Numbered from the stretch's first letter, positions 34,327 through 45,584 are shown. The stretch is 64,000 nt of DNA from Ypsolopha sequella (GCA_934047225.1 OW203990.1:23973045-24037044), one strand, 5' to 3'. Made by a program: numbers and translations. The notes: generated by a model from the sequence alone, not told the origin.

Positions 34327-34497
34327 AATTTGTGACTTAATGTAAAATAAAAGCTTTTCCAGCCTATAAAGTCACTAAAGAAATCTTTCATACAATAATT
34401 TTGCGTAAAGCTTTACCCGCTCTGAAAGAAAAAAAACTTCAACACCCTGTTTTACAAAATCCTTTTTCTCACCGGCTTATCTTTGGAGAACAAAGTT
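34327..34497. repeat. Direct repeat, copy 2
   Basis: Copy of 33594-33762. It joins directly to a LINE fragment beginning at about 34498. Confidence 0.8.
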
Positions 34498-35383
34498 GTC
34501 AAAAAAAACCGTGTTCATGGTCTTTAAGGCCGCAGGTAAATGTCCAGATCCCACAATCAATATTACCCTAAATGGCATGAAAGTCACATGTGTGACAAAA
34601 TTTAAATATCTGCGACATATCGCTGCCGACGACCGGCTCTGTCGGTTAGAGTTAACCTGCTGGCCCGCAGATTTTTAAGGCATACTAACGCTTTTTAATC
34701 CTTTATAAGGTAGTGGCAATATTAATGCCACCAACACCAACATGACACATTGTGGAAAAACGACAATACACAAATCAAACAATTTGCATTTTTTGTTCAA
34801 AGTTAAAAACTATGACAGAAATAATTTTCTAACATTACATCATTGCAGTATATAAACGAAGAAAGAAAAAGTAAATCTGGATGTGAGGAGATCTGATCCC
34901 GGTTCAGAGCTCCTCACATCCAGATTTACTATTTATATACTGCTATGATATTATGCTAATTAAAAAAAAAAGATACTCAACAGAAAAAAAACAGAAAATA
35001 AAATAAAATAATATAAATATTTATAAAAACATATCTCATTTTCTCTGCCTTATAAAGGGTTAAGGCATACTGCCAGAGCTTATACACGGGGAATCTGGGG
35101 GTCAAGTATACCAAGAGATCGCTGGACACCCTGCGCGTTCAATATAATAATGTATTTAGGATGCTGATGGGTCTGCCCCGCTTATGTAGTGCGTCAGGGA
35201 TGTTTACGGAGTACCAAACAGATGGCTTTACAACTATAATCCGTAAAAAGACCATATCCTTGATCCGCAGGACACGGGACAGTCCCAACAGCATCCTGGA
35301 AACCATAGCCGACAGATTTACGTCGCCACTATGGAGGTGTTTTGTGCGGAGAGTGATCGTGGATACCTCCTCATCTCCTTGAT
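34498..35383 (+). mobile_element. LINE reverse-transcriptase 3' fragment, split by a TTAA MITE
   Basis: The left part reads KKTVFMVFKAAGK and INITLNGMKVTCVTKFKYL, the sequence after the RT catalytic core. The right part (from about 35063) reads AYCQSLYTGNLGVKY, LRVQYNNVFRMLMGLPR, then SNSILETIADRF-like sequence (SPNSILETIADRFTS) and stops. These are consecutive parts of one LINE tail, separated by the MITE at 34699-35059. Dead fragment. Confidence 0.8.
34699..35059. mobile_element. PiggyBac-like MITE in a LINE fragment
   Basis: Flanked by TTAA at 34695-34698 and 35060-35063. Ends TCCTTTATAAGG and CCTTATAAAGGG are inverted. Inside is a ~60-base hairpin (aagtaaatctggatgtgagg / cctcacatccagatttact). 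Confidence 0.8.
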
Positions 35384-36007
35384 CGCTCCTGGTACGGAGC
35401 ACATAAGTGTGTGTAGTTAATTTAATTTAATTTTGTTTCTTTGCTACTTACCAATTATTAATAAGTCTTACTAACATGCTATGGATCCAAGTTGTCCGAA
35501 ATAAAATATTTTTATTTTATTTTATTTTTTTATTATTTTATTGACAAGCTGCGGCATTTTACATTAACGGGATACCTGATGCTAGAACATCAACAACACC
35601 AGGTTTTCAAGGGTTCATTGGATGAAACTAGGTCTCTCCTCATATTGAAGAAAATATATTTGATTTATCGATCTTTTACCCAATGTTTTACGACAATGTC
35701 TTTTACGACAATGTTTTAAGATTTAATTTATTATTTTTTGTCAAAAAAAATATGTGTTCCACCCTCTTCTTTTGGTTTTCACACGTTCGTTTTAAAGACG
35801 CGGTTAATTTTCATTATTATTTCAATATTCTATTACTATACTAATTTACTATAAAATTTTTAATTATTTCTTTAAATAATGATTATAATTTATTTACATA
35901 AATATAACATAAATAATATATAAAATATGTTCTTTATTTTTTTTTTACTAAAGTGAAAGAAACACACTTGGTTTACCTATTATGTTAATCAAAGTACACT
36001 AGTGGCT
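35384..36007. other. A/T-rich DNA, no gene seen
   Basis: T-rich tracts and (TTTTA)n-like runs only. Confidence 0.5.
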
Positions 36008-36110
36008 ATTGCTCCCCCGGTCCTTCAGATATTATTCAACTATCTCCTAAATAAATCCTAAATATTTAGGAGATGATTGAATAATATCTGATGGACCGGG
36101 GGGGCAATAT
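36008..36110. repeat. Near-perfect 100-bp hairpin
   Basis: attgctcccccggtccttca is inverted as tgatggaccgggggggcaat, and the arms continue through agatattattcaactatctcc with a short central loop. Small MITE or foldback. Confidence 0.8.
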
Positions 36111-36368
36111 ATTTATTTATCTACATAGTCCTATAAGGTGAGTATATTAGGTGGTAGAGCTGATGCCGGGTTCGACCGTGGAGATACCACCATGTTACTC
36201 GAATGTCTTTATCATTTGTGTAAATGTGCAACAAGTGTTATCAAATAATAAAACAAAAAAGGCAGTCTTTCGGCAATTTTCTAAAAAAGACGGTATTAAG
36301 ATTTTGTGATGTTAATGAATGCGCGTGAGACGATACAACTAATCCGTATGTTATTGATTTGTTGACAG

Positions 36369-36610
36369 TTACATATGTAAAAAACCAGAATGGAAAACAA
36401 TTGGCCATTTTTAAAGGATACACATACTATAAGTCTCGGCAAACTGGCAGCAGTGAGACATATTATTGCACCAGATCTGGCCGCACTTCCAGAGGATGCC
36501 GAGCGCACTTCATACTTAACAAAAATTACACTCGCAACAAATGGCACTTAGAACATACACATCAGCCTCAGAATTATTGCATTAGTAACGGTGTTTACAT
36601 TAAACTCTAG
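36369..36610 (+). CDS. mod(mdg4): FLYWCH alternative last exon E11 (subfamily D)
   Basis: The acceptor ttgatttgttgacag ends at 36368; TT completes the incoming codon. Seventy-nine residues: TYVKNQNGKQLAIFKGYTYY, TYYCTRSGRTSRGCRAHF, then WHLEHTHQPQ and a conserved tail NGVYIKL. Differences from the other cassettes: Tyr replaces Trp before the first Cys, the Cys-Cys loop is longer, and a ~17-residue tail follows the His pair. The tail is conserved in E12 and E21, so it is probably functional. Confidence 0.88.
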
Positions 36611-36644
36611 GCTTCTGTAAAGATATAGACTAAGGAAACATTAT

Positions 36645-36781
36645 TTATACGAGTGACGAATATAAAATGGCGGATTTTCTTACCCGAGGAATGAAGCTAG
36701 TTTCGACGTGAGCCGAAGGCGAACGTCTCGAAAGATTACATTCCGAGGGTAAGAAAACCATTTTTACTCGTTGCGAACGAT
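36645..36781. mobile_element. MITE between the duplicated D cassettes
   Basis: The arms tttcttacccgaggaatg and cattccgagggtaagaaaa extend outward with weaker pairing (acgagtgacgaa / ttgcgaacga). It is part of a ~500-bp insertion that separates E11 from its downstream sequence homologous to that after E12. Confidence 0.6.
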
Positions 36782-37399
36782 ACTTTTCTACTACCTGATC
36801 TATGTATTTAAATATTTAAATTTTCCTTTCAAATTTAATGTATTTCATGACTGCAAAGCGCGGCGCGGTTTGTACCTTTTTTTTCAGGCTTCGGCCGGCG
36901 GTTTTTATTTGTGGCTATATTTTGCGAAAAAAGAGTGTCAAACGCGGTTTAATCGATTATATCGTGAATCGGAACGCAGGGAATTTCGATTGTAAAGACA
37001 AACTATGAATGTCAAAAAGAACCTAATTTAGCATGAAATAAAGACAAACGTCAAAAAGAACCTAATTTTGCAATAAATGAAATTTCAATACGATATTGAT
37101 TTGAAACTGACCTGATAGTCATTCCACAACGGGGCCCGGAAAGTTCGATTATCAAAACTAATTTCGAATATTAAATGGAACTTTTTCATAAAGGTAGCAG
37201 AAAAAATTTTTAAGTGTATTCTTTCATCGCATTACACTTACTATATAAAGCAGTCACATAACACGTGCCAATAGACTTGATTATTAAAAATGGCGGAAAG
37301 GCCAGCAGTGGATGAACTTGGCTGATGAACGGATTAAATAGTCCTATGTTACCTAATTTATTGCTATATTATATCTTAATGTTACTTATTTGTTGACAG

Positions 37400-37641
37400 T
37401 TACATACGTGAATAACCTAAATGGAAAACAATTGGCCATTTTTAAAGGATACACATACTATAGGTCTCGGCACACTGGCAGCAGTGAGACATATTATTGC
37501 ACCAGATCTGGCTGCACTTCCAGAGGATGCCGAGCTCACTTCATACTCAATAAAAATCACACTCGCAACAAATGGCACTTAGAACATACACATCAGCCTC
37601 AGAAATATAGTATTATTAACGGTATTTACATTAAACTCTAG
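37400..37641 (+). CDS. mod(mdg4): FLYWCH alternative last exon E12 (subfamily D, tandem copy of E11)
   Basis: The acceptor ttatttgttgacag ends at 37399. Seventy-nine residues, differing from E11 at only about ten positions (for example VNNLNG for VKNQNG and GCTSRG for GRTSRG); the exons start 1,031 bases apart. Downstream sequence is shared too (aagtgtattctttcatc at 37211 and 37720), showing the duplication included flanking DNA. A possible AATAAA lies at 37707. Both copies are open with intact ligands. Confidence 0.88.
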
Positions 37642-38435
37642 GCTTTTTAAAAGATATAGTTTAAAGAAACAATATTTTGCGTTTTATCTTTAAGGCAACT
37701 TGTTTGAATAAATATTTGAAGTGTATTCTTTCATCACATTGCAATTACTATATTGGTATCAAAAACAATCACATAACCCGTGTCAATCACAGACTTTTAA
37801 TACTACTGATATTCATAGACTTGATTATTGAAAATGGTGGCTGATGTATGGAGACTATCATTTACAAATTCTCATCATAGTGGTTCCTTTTTTATACTTT
37901 GGGTCTGTACCCTAAAATGCTTCATCATACTCCAAAAGTTCATTAAGATGACGTTTATAAAAGGCCATTGAGCAACGCACTGGTCTGCACAATCTTCCTA
38001 CAGAAGAAGTTGACAGCCACGGGGCTGGACACAGCTGACTCGCAGTTGACCCTCAAAACTTTATTTATCTTCCTATCTGCGCCATGACTCAGAATGAGCG
38101 TTTTTCTCGTTGTTTTTTTGCTTAGTTCTTAGCTTCCCTCCAGATGGCGCTGTCCATGTCACCATAGATAAAATGTGTTTCGTAGCAATTAACGTGAAAG
38201 TTGTTTTTCGTTTGTTTGGAATCGGTGCAAATTTTGTCTTTGATTCTGTTGCTAAAGAATACGACAGTGCCATCTAGGAATCTTATGTAACACTAAATTT
38301 GACATAAGGAAAAACGCTCTGCAGAATTTCATATTTATATTGTAAGCCCTTTGGAATTAATATTGAAGCGAAACCTGTTGGGTAAATTAAAAATAATAAA
38401 ACAGCAGACATGTATTTTAATCAGAAGAAATGAAA
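37642..38435. other. Intron, no gene seen
   Basis: Contains AGATGGCGC at 38142-38150. No long frame with a known domain. Confidence 0.4.
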
Positions 38436-38670
38436 GATACTACACAATATCAGGACGTGGTCTCTCTAGGTGTTTCTGTCCAAGGAGGTGACCTAGTCCC
38501 AGCCGACAAGACCCAACCCGGATAGACCCAAAAGCCACCATGTTCTCCGTGAAACTCAGCAGAGGTCTGCCCAAGCCTCTCTTGGCGTCCGCGACTGCGC
38601 CAACCATGACACGTCTTAATAGCCGAACAGAGTCCATGCGCTGCACGTGGCCCAGTCAGCGCTAGCGTCG
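38436..38670 (-). mobile_element. LINE C-terminal fragment, reverse strand
   Basis: The complement reads LGHVQRMDSVRLLRRVM followed by GLGRPLL, the tail that follows RT in many insect non-LTR elements. More G/C-rich pieces of apparently the same element resume at 39399-39540, beyond the foldback insertion. Dead. Confidence 0.6.
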
Positions 38671-38678
38671 CTCTTTAA

Positions 38679-39394
38679 GGGTCCGTTTCGCCAAACATGC
38701 TCTCGCGTTTGGACAATTTAGCATATTAAAACAAAATATTTTTAACAAATAAAATTTGTGTAGGTAGTTACGGAGTTGAACTACATTATAATTTTTCAGA
38801 TTTCACACAAGTATCACAAGCATCGGGAAAAAAAATGAAAAGATCACTAAAATCACGAAAAATGTAATTCAGCGTTGCAAACAGAAAAAAAAAAATTTTT
38901 TTTTTGTTCCAAATTTAAATATATTTTTTTTGCGTAAAGAGTTCAAAGTACCTTATTCATATAAAATATTAATATATTTTTCCTTTCGTTATTTAAAAAG
39001 AAATACACAAACTTCCAAATTCCTTTTGCGTAATTTTTCTGTACAGGAAAAATGTAGAATGTTTGAGTATTTCTTTTAAAATAACGAATGGAAATAAGAA
39101 ATAAAAAAAATCTGTAAAGGCTACATTCATTTCTTTACTCTATAAAAAAATATTTTAGTTTGTAGTTAGATCAGTAGACTGATCATACTAGTTCCAAAGC
39201 CAAATTACGTTTTCCGTGATTTTACTGATCTTTCCGATTTTTTTTCTCAATGGTTATGATGCTTGTGTCAAATCTGAAGAATTATAATGTAGTTCAACCC
39301 CTTAACTACCTACACAAATTTTATTTGTTAAAAGTATTTTGTTTTAATATGCTAAATTGTCCAAACGCGAGAGCATGTTTGGCGAAACGGACCC
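38679..39394. mobile_element. TTAA-flanked foldback element
   Basis: TTAA at 38675-38678 and 39395-39398. Ends GGGTCCGTTTCGCCAAACAT and ATGTTTGGCGAAACGGACCC are inverted and pairing continues for about 200 bases per arm. 716 bp, non-coding, inserted in a LINE fragment. The TTAA target implies a piggyBac-type transposase. Confidence 0.85.
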
Positions 39395-39735
39395 TTAAGT
39401 AGGTGCTCGCGCAGCGCGTGCTGTTACAGCCCCTGTTTCATAGAGCAGCGCTACGTGACGTGGGTCGCCCGTTGCACGGTTCTCTTTGAAAACAGCAAGA
39501 CGCGGGGGCACCCGCACCTGGCGCAGTGGACGGCCAAAGGATGCATATAAGTCAGATTGAGCACCTCATTTTGCATCAATCAGAACTGAAATCTATGACA
39601 TTTCCCTCTAGATGAATTTGTTCACTTATTTTTAATACAAATTTCAAGCTTGTATGATTTAAGTAAAACTTAAATCTGGTCTGGCCGTTGTACAGTCGCC
39701 TACAGTTCAAGCTCCCTATTTGTAAACTATTTTAT

Positions 39736-40320
39736 AGTGCGCGCCAATCTTTTAGTCGCCTCTGATTGAGTTACGAGTGCAAGCTTGCGCAGGTACAGTC
39801 AAGGAAACAATAATATAAATGGTTGATTATTAAATGTTTACTATAAGTGGGAAGGTATACTTGTTGTACCTACCTATTTAATATACATTTATTATTTTAG
39901 TGCAATCTTAACTGTTTAAATAAAACAAATTAATATAAACAACATTTTCCTACATTGTCGCCTTAAAATGCTATAACGACCGCGAGGCATAACAACAACA
40001 ATAAACTTTAACAAACTAAATCAACAAAACAACAAATAAAGGCAACACAAACAGATTCAACGATTAACTTAACGAATCATGTAATTTTTTCCACGAACGT
40101 ACTTTTCATGCAACGCGCGCGTATATAGTGTACGGACGTAGCACTAACACTAACGCATAGTGTTGATACCTGCTAAATGGCGAGCGGGGGGTGTGGTGCG
40201 GCACGCAGGCGGGTGTGCCCCGCGCCCTCGCTCCTGTAACGTCCCCCTGACACCGTAAAACGGCTATTGCGTCGCCTCTTGCGTCTATCTTCAGAGGCGA
40301 CTAAAAGATTGGCGCGCACT
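39736..40320. mobile_element. TIR element with AGTGCGCGCC ends
   Basis: agtgcgcgccaatcttttag is inverted as ctaaaagattggcgcgcact at the right. Outside it, the sequence acagtcgc.tacagtt.aagctcccta occurs on both sides (39692 and 40369) as a direct repeat, so either a long target duplication or two copies of an outer repeat. Confidence 0.7.
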
Positions 40321-40534
40321 GTATCTGTCTCTTTACACATTGACATTGGTGCTGGAGCTGGGCGTGGTACAGTCGCATACAGTTAAAGCTCCCTATTTGT
40401 AAACTATTTCAACTGTTATGGCGCCGCAATAAGAACCACAACAAAGTCTATCTGTATTTATTATTAGAGTGCATTACAAACTTGCAATCAATCAGAAACA
40501 ATTTTAAAAGCACAAATATTTTTAAAAGAATTCT

Positions 40535-40810
40535 TTGGGCCAGAATTTGAACCTGTGGCCTCCTGCTTACATGACAGGCGTGCTACCGACTGCGCTACCG
40601 AGTTTCGTATCTGGGCCGACGAAATTTTCCTCCATCCCTGTACATCGTTTTTTTTTTGTACCCTTTATACCAGCTTGTAATGCACATACTGAACGCTCAC
40701 GAGAGCGTTATGTGATTTTACGCCTTGCTCATTCTGAACAGAAGGCGCTGTCGTCGCTACAATACTGCCTCAGACAGTTAAGCAATTCATTTGTTCTCAT
40801 TAACTAAGAT
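40535..40810 (-). mobile_element. tRNA-derived SINE-like element, reverse copy
   Basis: The complement carries an A box (ctcggtagcgcagtcggta) and B box (aggttcaaattctgg), and the gacgacagcgcc segment also present at 14620. Opposite orientation to that copy. Confidence 0.65.
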
Positions 40811-40886
40811 TATAGTCTAATAATAATAAGAGTATTTAAAGCGATGGATTTCGCAATAAAAAATATGATCAATCTGTATTTTTCAG

Positions 40887-41098
40887 TTTCAGAACAAAAC
40901 ACCAAATACGTCATTCAGACAAAAGACAGGAAATGCATGGTCCTAAATGGTTATAGATATGGTTTCTACTCAAATAACAAAGCTACAAATAGTTGGAGAT
41001 GCACAAAGCATACTACACGCAAATGCAAGTCCACCATTAGGACAACAAAATCTGGATCTATAATTAGTGTCACGGGACACACACATCCTCCTGAATGA
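40887..41098 (+). CDS. mod(mdg4): FLYWCH alternative last exon E13
   Basis: The acceptor is aatctgtatttttcag at 40886; a second tttcag six bases on would break the shared phase, so I prefer the first. Sixty-nine residues: TKYVIQTKDRKCMVLNGYRY, SWRCTKHTTRKCKSTI, then HTHPPE and stop. The Cys-to-His loop is Ser/Thr/Gly-rich, and CKS replaces the usual C+A. Ligands are intact. A possible AATAAA lies at 41127. It precedes the second A-B-C set; any left-block equivalent would be outside the window. Confidence 0.86.
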
Positions 41099-41151
41099 TG
41101 AGTTTAAATCAGGTATACTTATCGCAAATAAATGTATACACCAGGCTGCTG

Positions 41152-41304
41152 CGTAGCATAGTGTTTAATCGCGCGCGGCGCCACTTGGTTGAATCACAAG
41201 TGCGAGGAGCGTGACGTACTGTTTAATCGCAAAAAATCGTGTCACGCTCCTCGCACTTGTGATTCAATTAAGTTGCGTCGCGCGCGATTAAACACTATGC
41301 TACC
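41152..41304. mobile_element. GTAGCA-family palindromic MITE, copy 3
   Basis: cgtagcatagtgtttaatcg is inverted at cgattaaacactatgctac. This is the best-preserved of the three copies (6840, 8546, 41152), with inner arms gaatcacaagtgcgaggagcg / cgctcctcgcacttgtgattc nearly perfect (21-base arms at 41195-41215 and 41246-41266). Confidence 0.8.
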
Positions 41305-41314
41305 AGTGCAGCCC

Positions 41315-41539
41315 CCCTATTCTGTATCTTTAGTTGCCAACTGCACGAGGTGCCTATCATCAAAAACATAGCTAAAAACTGAAATTTCAAAATTGTCTTT
41401 AGTGGGTATTGAACTATTAACAATCTGTGTCGTCACTTCAAGTGCGAAAATATCCTTAGGACATCAGAATTCGATAGTATATCTATGTTTTTGATGATAG
41501 ACACCCAGTCCAGAAGGCAACTAGAGATACACAATAGGC
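41315..41539. mobile_element. MITE with TATCTTTAGTTGCC ends
   Basis: cctattctgtatctttagtt is inverted as aactagagatacacaatagg; further in, cctatcatcaaaaacatag pairs with ctatgtttttgatgatag. About 225 bp, directly after MITE copy 3. Confidence 0.7.
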
Positions 41540-42188
41540 CCGCAGGTCAACATTCTTTTTAAAATTAATGAATATTTAACTTTATTTTAATTATTTGTAA
41601 ATAGATGTAGTCTTGGCTAAACTGTCGAAGGTGAGTACGAAATCCATGTGAATAATGTTTCCCAAACTGTGTCCTTGTATATTAATGAAAATATTAATGT
41701 TGCATGTTTGCAAAGTAGCAGTTTGATTAACCAATAAAATTATTGATTCTCGGTAACGATTGATTATCAATAGACTTCCAGCACGATCGTGGCTAAACAA
41801 TACAATATATTTCAAATTGATGTGTTTCGTATTTGTTACCGCTAATGTGCGTAAATCAGTTAGAGTAGAGATTAACTTGCTAATCTGCAGATTATCTGGT
41901 TGAGTCCGTTAAAGTGGAAAAAAATGCATAAGTTCTTATATTAACTAGATAATTTGCAGACTTCCTAGGTAATCTGCAGAATAACGGCCAAGCATACGGT
42001 TAAGTTAATAAAATAGGTTCTTTGCTTGAATAAAACATTCGAATTCACTGTAATTATTTATTTTTAATTTCTAATAATAATCTATATACATCAATTGAAT
42101 AGTTTGTGCAAATAAATTCCACAAAGTTAAATAATTTAAATATATTTTGTATAAAATAACTACATACTTGTATAAAATATTTTAACAG
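41540..42188. other. Intron before E14
   Basis: A/T-rich. Short inverted words taatctgcagattatct (41880-41896) and aatctgcagaataacgg (41972) are the only structure noticed. Confidence 0.4.
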
Positions 42189-42385
42189 AATCAGTGCCGA
42201 TATTCACAATATCCAGGTTTGGGAACCCAGTGATAGAGCACGAAGGTTATCGTTACAACAAACATACTACAAGCAAGTTCCCCAAGGGACTGTGGGTGTG
42301 CACGAGGATTGCGCAAGGATGTAGGGCGAAACTTGTCACGATTCACGATCAACTTATAAGTGCTACCAATAAACATAACCATTAG
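42189..42385 (+). CDS. mod(mdg4): FLYWCH alternative last exon E14 (subfamily A)
   Basis: The acceptor aaatattttaacag ends at 42188; AA completes the incoming codon. Sixty-four residues, exactly the length of E1: IFTISRFGNPVIEHEGYRYN, LWVCTRIAQGCRAKLVTIHD, KHNH and stop. It is the first member of the repeated A-B-C order in the right block. All ligands are present. A broken third A copy follows 0.56 kb downstream. Confidence 0.89.
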
Positions 42386-42940
42386 GAAATTTACGAAATT
42401 TGAAGTTTTACTTTTAACCAAGTACTGTAATTATCCGTTGCTGTGCCTACCCCCACTGATGAGCCACACAAAAATGTACTAATACACCAGTAAAACAATA
42501 GTAATTTGTGGAACAAAATAGCAAAGTTTGTTTTTGTTGCGAGTGTCGACTTTTCAATCCCGAGCAAGTGAAGGATTTTATATTTATAAAATAATAGTAT
42601 AGAATCCGTAGAGAGTGAAAGAGATAGTTGCCATGCTGATGTTTGATATGCCTCTTTCTCCCGAGCAGAGTATAAATTTTTGAACGTTTTGTGAGCCAAT
42701 GAAATACGAAATGCCAATTGGCAGCGTTCTTAATTCAAAATACTTTTCTTCACTAAGTGACCAAAAGTGACCATGTAACACAAATAACTATTTGCTGCAC
42801 CAAAGGCGCGCTTTTCGGGCTATTGAGGTGAAAATATACTTATTATACTGTGTAAAAATGTGTTTTTACTGATTGAGAGTATATATTCTTACTGATATCT
42901 GCTGCACTAAGTACTTATTTTATGTTTTTTATTTTCTCAG

Positions 42941-43106
42941 AATAAATTCCTGTTTACGCAACATTCGGTTATCGATTCAACAAACATAAGTAAAGCAAGT
43001 TCCCCAAGGGACTGTGGGTATGCTCCCGGGTCTTTCTGGGATGTAAGGCGAAACTTGTCACGATAGAGACCAGCTTTTAAGTACTACAAATACTTACAAT
43101 CATTTA
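42941..43106 (+). pseudogene. Decayed FLYWCH exon psi2 (subfamily A)
   Basis: The acceptor tttttattttctcag is still good (ends 42940), but an in-phase TAA follows at once and more stops come later. The DNA still aligns with E1 and E14 (ggttatcgattcaacaaaca, aagttccccaagggactgtg, gatgtaaggcgaaacttgtc), with about 30 bases around the F-G-N-P-V-I-E codons deleted and the end degraded from cacaatcattag to tacaatcattta. A dead tandem copy of the A cassette. Confidence 0.88.
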
Positions 43107-43339
43107 TTTATTTACTTAAATTACAACAATATTTATATAATACCCAATTATTTACGTGCATCTTAAAACTGAATGCATTTTTAATCAGAATTCTACATAA
43201 CAAATGAAATAAAACATTCAACATAAAATAGGTTTTTGAAATAAAATTAAATCTAACTAAAATAATAAAAATTTTAAATCTCATAACTCTAAAATAAAAA
43301 CGCACCTATATTTAGCACCAATTAAACTATATAAATTTT

Positions 43340-43890
43340 TTTTCTAAATCACCGCCCTAGTTCGGCTGGAACCAAAAGCCAAAAGGCTGGAAGCATTCTC
43401 TCATAGAATGGCTAAGCTAATACGCCGAGGTATGCCCCAGCCCTTCGCTTCCCCGAAACGTCGACCAGCCGCGAAGATATTTCCTTGAAAATGTGTTTTC
43501 CGGCTAGACCCACTGTACTATACTCCACACTGTACTCCAAAAGGCGCACATATATATATATATACAGAACTTAGATCCGTGCACATACTTGGCTTCTTGG
43601 AAACCTCAGCTGGGCTGCCGCAGCACTAGCGTTAGTGGCAGTCGCTTGGATATGAGGCGCCACCATGTGTCGACACAAATGGCGTCCCACACCAGCGACC
43701 TTCCGTTTTTGTACGGAATGCGTGTCATTCGGTCGGGCCTCCTACCATCGCTGCGCACAATGCCTTTCGGCTCCAAAGTAGCCGGCACGCCAACAGTGTC
43801 AAGGGCCCGACGGATGACATCATTCCAACTGGCATACCTCGGCAGCCGGCCAGCGTTCCTTTTGCAGGATAGGCCGTGGTGTCATTATCT
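43340..43890 (-). mobile_element. Retroelement fragment(s)
   Basis: On the minus strand at 43606-43880 the sequence reads [20 protein letters not shown], then [20 protein letters not shown], then WDAICVDTW, a segment well known from C-terminal parts of invertebrate retroelement polyproteins. The 43370-43500 stretch is probably another remnant. A short (AT)n tract lies near 43550. Not host coding. Confidence 0.6.
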
Positions 43891-43984
43891 TTTTCTTTTT
43901 AAAATAAGTGTACGTATTCATCGTAAATTGTGCTCCAGACTAGGATGTTTATTGCTCATTTGATATATTTTATTAACTCAACAG

Positions 43985-44205
43985 TTATGTTCAGCACATC
44001 ACAGCGCGGTCACCCGACGATCCAGTTCGACGGTCATCGCTTCACTAAGCACCAGGAGATGTTCTCCAAGATTCGCTGGACTTGCTACAGGAAGCGCAAC
44101 TACGGATGTCGCGCTGCCGTCACCACTGTTGATAACATCATCGTCAGATATATAAATACTCATAATCATGAAAGACCCAGACATTTATTAAAGTTTGGTT
44201 ATTAA
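43985..44205 (+). CDS. mod(mdg4): FLYWCH alternative last exon E15 (subfamily B)
   Basis: The acceptor tattttattaactcaacag ends at 43984; TT completes the incoming codon. Seventy-two residues: MFSTSQRGHPTIQFDGHRF, RWTCYRKRNYGCRAAVTTVD, HNHERP and a short tail. From the IQFDGH codons to HNHERP only about five or six of ~170 bases differ from E2, whereas the first 40 bases and the tails differ a lot. A possible AATAAA lies at 44295. Confidence 0.89.
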
Positions 44206-44449
44206 AAAAAAATAAGGGGTGTCGTGGTACACACGGCTGTAACAAACTTCCTTTCACAATAGATTATGTATTAAATAACAGGCACAATGAAATGAATAAA
44301 AACGTTTGAGAATAATTAAATGAAAATAAATAAAGAATTGGCAATAAAATTGTAATTAATAATTTTGTTTTAAACAGTTATGAAAATGAATATTTGGCCT
44401 AGCAGGCGAGTTCGTAGGCCAAGCTTACTCGTTCTTCGGCCTCGCAAGA
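44206..44449. other. 3' flank of E15
   Basis: A/T-rich, with the poly(A) signal of E15; nothing else. Confidence 0.4.
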
Positions 44450-44930
44450 AAAATTATTCAGTACAGTCCAAACCCCAGGTCTGTGCCTACCGTTCCTGTG
44501 AACATAAAAAAGATATTTTGACCCAAAAAAAAATATGGCAAAATCTATTTTGTACAGTCCAAAAGCCAAGGCTATAGGGCCTACCGTTCCGAAAATAGGT
44601 CAGAAAGATATTTTGATTCAAAAAATGTTGGCCCTAAAATTATTCGGTACAGTCCAAACCCCAGGGCTGTAGGCTTATCGTTCCGGAGATAGGTCAAAAC
44701 TACATTTGAGTCCAAAAGATTTTGGCTCGAAAGTTTTTGGGTGTAAAATTATTTAGTTCTGTCCGAATGCCAGGGCTGTAGGGCCTACCGTTCCGGAAAT
44801 AGGCCAGAAATACATTTTGGCCCAAAAAAATTTTGCCCAAGAAATGTTGGCCTTAAAATTATTCAGTACAGTTCTAACCCCAGGGTTGTACGGCCTACCG
44901 TTCCGGAGATAGGTTGTAAAGAGGAAGTGT
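44450..44930. repeat. Tandem repeat, five diverged ~100-bp units
   Basis: The motif c(a/t)gtcc(a/g)aa.ccc.ggctgtaggcctaccgttcc recurs at about 44462, 44549, 44651, 44760 and 44868, each with gga.ataggtc and a run of aaaa.tttggcc. Unit length varies from 87 to 109 bases. Confidence 0.8.
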
Positions 44931-44999
44931 TTGCGAGTTTGGATGCAGGAGGTAATCTCCGGAACTACTAATCCGATTCTGAAATTATATATTATAGTT

Positions 45000-45425
45000 T
45001 CTTCCCTGGGGACGGGCAGTTCCCCAAGAACATAGATATTAATTGCATTCACACGGGAAATCTGTGGTACTAATGAACCGACGTTTAAAAATATTTCACT
45101 GTTGTAATAGTTAGACTCTTTACTTGCAAATAGGATATAGTTTTATTTACTTTGGGACGGGCAATTCCCTAGGGACATATTCATTAATTACTACGGAACC
45201 GATTTTAAAAATTCATTCACTGTTGTAATGGATAGACTTCACTTGGAAAAAGACTATTTTGTTCCCTAGAGACAGGCAGTGCCTTAGAAACATGGTCATT
45301 AATTAAATTCGTACAGGTAATCTCTAGAACTACCAAACCTATTTTTAAAATCCCTAACCATTACAAAATGGTTAGACTCTTCACTTGGATATAGGCTATA
45401 GTTTGTTCCCTGGGGACATAAACAT
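45000..45425. repeat. Second tandem repeat, ~120-140-bp units
   Basis: ttccctggggacgggcagtt-type words recur at about 45003, 45149, 45263 and 45405, each followed by cattaatt and a ttagactcttcacttg segment. Directly downstream of the previous array, perhaps parts of one transposon. Confidence 0.6.
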
Positions 45426-45584
45426 AGGGTCTGACATATCAAATAAATTTCATGAAAACCAAGTCAAAGTCACGTACTAGAAAATTATCATTCCCAAATA
45501 TCTTATTGATTTCTTGACTATCATGATGACCTATGATGTTTCTCTGACAAATCCATCCTCAAAATGTCTGCTCTATTGTTTCAG

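Noticed and set aside
39240..39270. Minus-strand H-H-N-H and stop resembling a FLYWCH end
   Set aside because: It lies in an arm of the TTAA foldback element, with no W-x-C or second Cys upstream and no match in the other arm.
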